Shown here: positions 41,591 to 43,123 of the stretch, one piece after another
Layout: each line of letters opens with the position of its first letter
How positions within the stretch are numbered: position 1 is the first letter of the stretch
NCBI GenBank assembly: GCA_041917975.1
Contig: JAYRWN010000215.1
Span: forward strand, 1 to 43,123
DNA: 43,123 nucleotides
Direction of reading: 5' to 3'
DNA from: JAYRWN01 sp041917975
Lineage (GTDB): Bacteria; Bacteroidota; Bacteroidia; Chitinophagales; Saprospiraceae
The notes under the pieces: generated by a model
The model's input: the letters and a program-made list of their open reading frames with translations, nothing else
Databases searched by the model: none
What the model was told of the DNA's origin: nothing
Made by a program: the position numbers and the translations under genes

Positions 41591-43123
41591 CTATCTTAAT
41601 AATGTAATGTTTCCTTTTTTTGTAAAGGTTTCCCCTCCAGTACATAGAATATTTAAATAATAACCATAAACATCAGGATTGGCTAAACTTCCGTTAAAAT
41701 TACCATCCCAACCAAAGCCCTGGCTAGTACTCCGGAATACTTGTTGACCCCAGCGGTTGTATATTATCAGTTCCATCTCATCAATGGTGTTACCTCTTAC
41801 AAAAAGAACATCATTATGTCCATCTCCATTGGGTGTAAATGCATTGGGTATAAATAGAAAAGGTTCAGCACATTCGGGAATTATTATATTAACTATAGTT
41901 GTATCTGAACCAGTACAACCTTCCGGGCTGGTAACGGCAGCAGTGTAAATGGTTGTCTCGGTTGGCTTAGCTATTGGGTTAAATACGTTGTCTTTATCTA
42001 AGCTAACTGACGGGTCCCATTTATAGGTATACCCTGTACCGGTGGTTACGTTTAGTTGGGAAGTTTTACCCAAGTCAATGGTGTAAGGATTGGATGTGGC
42101 TACCACATCTACATTAAAGGGAACAACATCTACAGTAAGTGTTAGAGTTTTCGAACATCCTTCAGCATTGGAAACCACTACTTCATAGGTTACTGTATCT
42201 TGAGGATTCGCTGTTATTGAGGAACCATTCAAACCACTCGTAATGGAAGGATCAGGTTTCCAGCTATAAGTTAGCGTCTGATCAGGACGGTTATTAGTTA
42301 CAGAAATCTTAATTTCATCACCCGCACAGATTACCCCGTCTGGCTGCAATCCAATTGAAATGTCTAAAGTTCCTCTAATGATCATAAAAGACTGGGATCT
42401 GGTGCATCCATAAGCATCAGTAGCAGTGATGGTATAATTTCCACTTCCGTTAGGTTTAAGGTCTATTTCATTTTCTGTTGAAATTACCTCCCCCTGGGGG
42501 TTTTTCCATTCAAGTTTTACATCAATTCCCCCTTGCACTTGTGCAATCAAATGAATCGAATCAGTGGTACATAATGTCGTGTCATTGATATTGGTATTTA
42601 ACTCAAATGAAGGAGGTACGATTACTCGGACTGTTCCTGTCAATTGGCAATCTGTGGCCGCATCGGAGATGGTCACGGAGAAAGTGGTGGTCACGGTCAC
42701 TGTTGCAGTAGGGTTGATGCTGTTAGGGTTATTCACCTTATCTGCTGGAGTCCATTGATAAGTAAAACGAGAATCTCCCTGCGGATTAAGGTTAACCGGA
42801 GCACCAAAGCAACTAATAAGAGAATCAGGCAATTTATTTACCGCATCAAGAACCGGTATCCATAACACTATTTCTTTGGAAGCAGTACAATTCCCATTAA
42901 TGGTATCGGTTACTTTTACGCTGATTACTGTATGGGTATCCACGGTAATTTTAGGCGATACCGCATTGGCGTCTGAGAACAGCTCTGCAGGAGACCATTC
43001 ATATTTAAATGATGGGTTCCCTCCTGGATTAATTGTAATTTCCCTCCCCGGGCAAGTTTCAATGGTGTCAGGTAGAGCTTCAATTATTGCATCTACTCCT
43101 ATGACGACATTAATTATTTTTTC
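41591..43123 (-). CDS. T9SS-exported adhesin with gliding-motility-associated C-terminal domain (partial, N-terminus outside window)
   Basis: The leftward frame is open from the right window edge to the stop at 41591, 511 codons seen. The apparent GTG start at 42943 is internal, because the frame continues through it. It consists of successive PKD/SprB-like Ig modules with repeated Y-x-W-x-P (YEWSPAELFSD, YQWTPADKVNNP, YSWKPDPSI, YKWDPSVSLDKDN) and T(T/V)xY endings. The last 85 residues are the CHU_C/gliding-motility C-terminal sorting domain (FIPNAFTPNGDGHND, IYNRWGQQVF, GWDGNFNG, DVYGYYL). The domain directs type IX secretion and surface attachment. Function inferred: large surface adhesin. 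Confidence 0.93.
   Translation of the reverse strand, partial: EKIINVVIGVDAIIEALPDTIETCPGREITINPGGNPSFKYEWSPAELFSDANAVSPKITVDTHTVISVKVTDTINGNCTASKEIVLWIPVLDAVNKLPDSLISCFGAPVNLNPQGDSRFTYQWTPADKVNNPNSINPTATVTVTTTFSVTISDAATDCQLTGTVRVIVPPSFELNTNINDTTLCTTDSIHLIAQVQGGIDVKLEWKNPQGEVISTENEIDLKPNGSGNYTITATDAYGCTRSQSFMIIRGTLDISIGLQPDGVICAGDEIKISVTNNRPDQTLTYSWKPDPSITSGLNGSSITANPQDTVTYEVVVSNAEGCSKTLTLTVDVVPFNVDVVATSNPYTIDLGKTSQLNVTTGTGYTYKWDPSVSLDKDNVFNPIAKPTETTIYTAAVTSPEGCTGSDTTIVNIIIPECAEPFLFIPNAFTPNGDGHNDVLFVRGNTIDEMELIIYNRWGQQVFRSTSQGFGWDGNFNGSLANPDVYGYYLNILCTGGETFTKKGNITLLR

Noticed and set aside
42943..42943. GTG as start of the right-edge gene
   Set aside because: The frame continues upstream without a stop to the window edge and encodes the same Ig-like repeat pattern (YEWSPAELFSD).
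1..43123. Defence system, prophage, integron or insertion sequence
   Set aside because: No transposase, integrase, Cas, restriction-modification or toxin-antitoxin signatures were seen; the RecQ, DEDDh exonuclease and MazG-like genes are each better explained as housekeeping.

Overview
The window is a gene-dense stretch of chromosome from a member of the Bacteroidota, most plausibly a Saprospiria/Chitinophagia-type environmental lineage. The support is: a type IX secretion cargo with a gliding-motility-associated C-terminal domain (right edge); an OmpA protein with thrombospondin type 3 calcium repeats (left edge); BshC (bacillithiol); class I dihydroorotase, PdhA, FbaA and DUF1573-YajC of Bacteroidota style; and repeated TAnnTTTG boxes, the Bacteroidota -7 element, in front of genes. 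I cannot name genus or species. I see no rRNA, tRNA, CRISPR array, phage or insertion sequence. Most of the window is core genome.

Layout. 1-4.9 kb: partial OmpA/TSP3 protein (-), purK-purE (-), then divergently pyrC and a 2H phosphoesterase (+). 4.9-8.1 kb: leftward pdhA, a membrane TPR protein, ribH and a metallo-beta-lactamase-fold hydrolase. 8.2-14.3 kb: recF with an overlapping DciA-like gene, a secreted subtilase on the opposite strand, then a RecQ-family helicase translationally coupled to a glycosyltransferase. 14.3-17.7 kb: a compact leftward cassette of a secreted P1 (DmpA-like) peptidase, a PLP group II decarboxylase and a PhzF-like protein. 17.8-20.1 kb: a MazG-like pyrophosphohydrolase and a PA0069-type radical SAM protein, then a 740-bp stretch with a decayed reading frame. 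20.1-21.8 kb: an LEA/apolipoprotein-like repeat protein with its own promoter box and terminator, and a TEX30-like hydrolase. 21.8-25.4 kb: a four-gene rightward operon (coiled-coil protein, M28 peptidase-PDZ, YhhN membrane protein, unknown protein). 25.4-29.9 kb: leftward esterase, GLPGLI/DUF4412-like protein, DEDDh exonuclease, PlsB-like acyltransferase and EngB. 30.0-41.1 kb: outer-membrane barrel, bshC, accD (-), dapB, dnaG, fbaA-trxB (-), a membrane-anchored subtilase, aroK (-), and DUF1573-yajC. 41.1-43.1 kb: a second patch of gene debris, a bidirectional terminator and the partial T9SS adhesin.

Functional links. Purine (purEK), pyrimidine (pyrC), riboflavin (ribH), lysine/peptidoglycan precursor (dapB), shikimate (aroK), fatty acid/phospholipid (accD, plsB-like), glycolysis (fbaA, pdhA), thiol redox (trxB, bshC), replication/repair (dnaG, recF, dciA-like, recQ) and envelope/secretion (yajC, OmpA, barrel, T9SS cargo) are all represented. 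Convergent neighbours repeatedly overlap at their 3' ends by 4-38 bp, and neighbouring same-strand genes often overlap or abut.

I did not find a clear defence system or other obviously new multi-gene machine. The best candidates for something undescribed are the P1 peptidase-decarboxylase-PhzF cassette, the four-gene operon at 21.8-25.4 kb, the polytopic membrane subtilase, the LEA-like repeat protein, and a possible small RNA antisense to the dapB-dnaG spacer.
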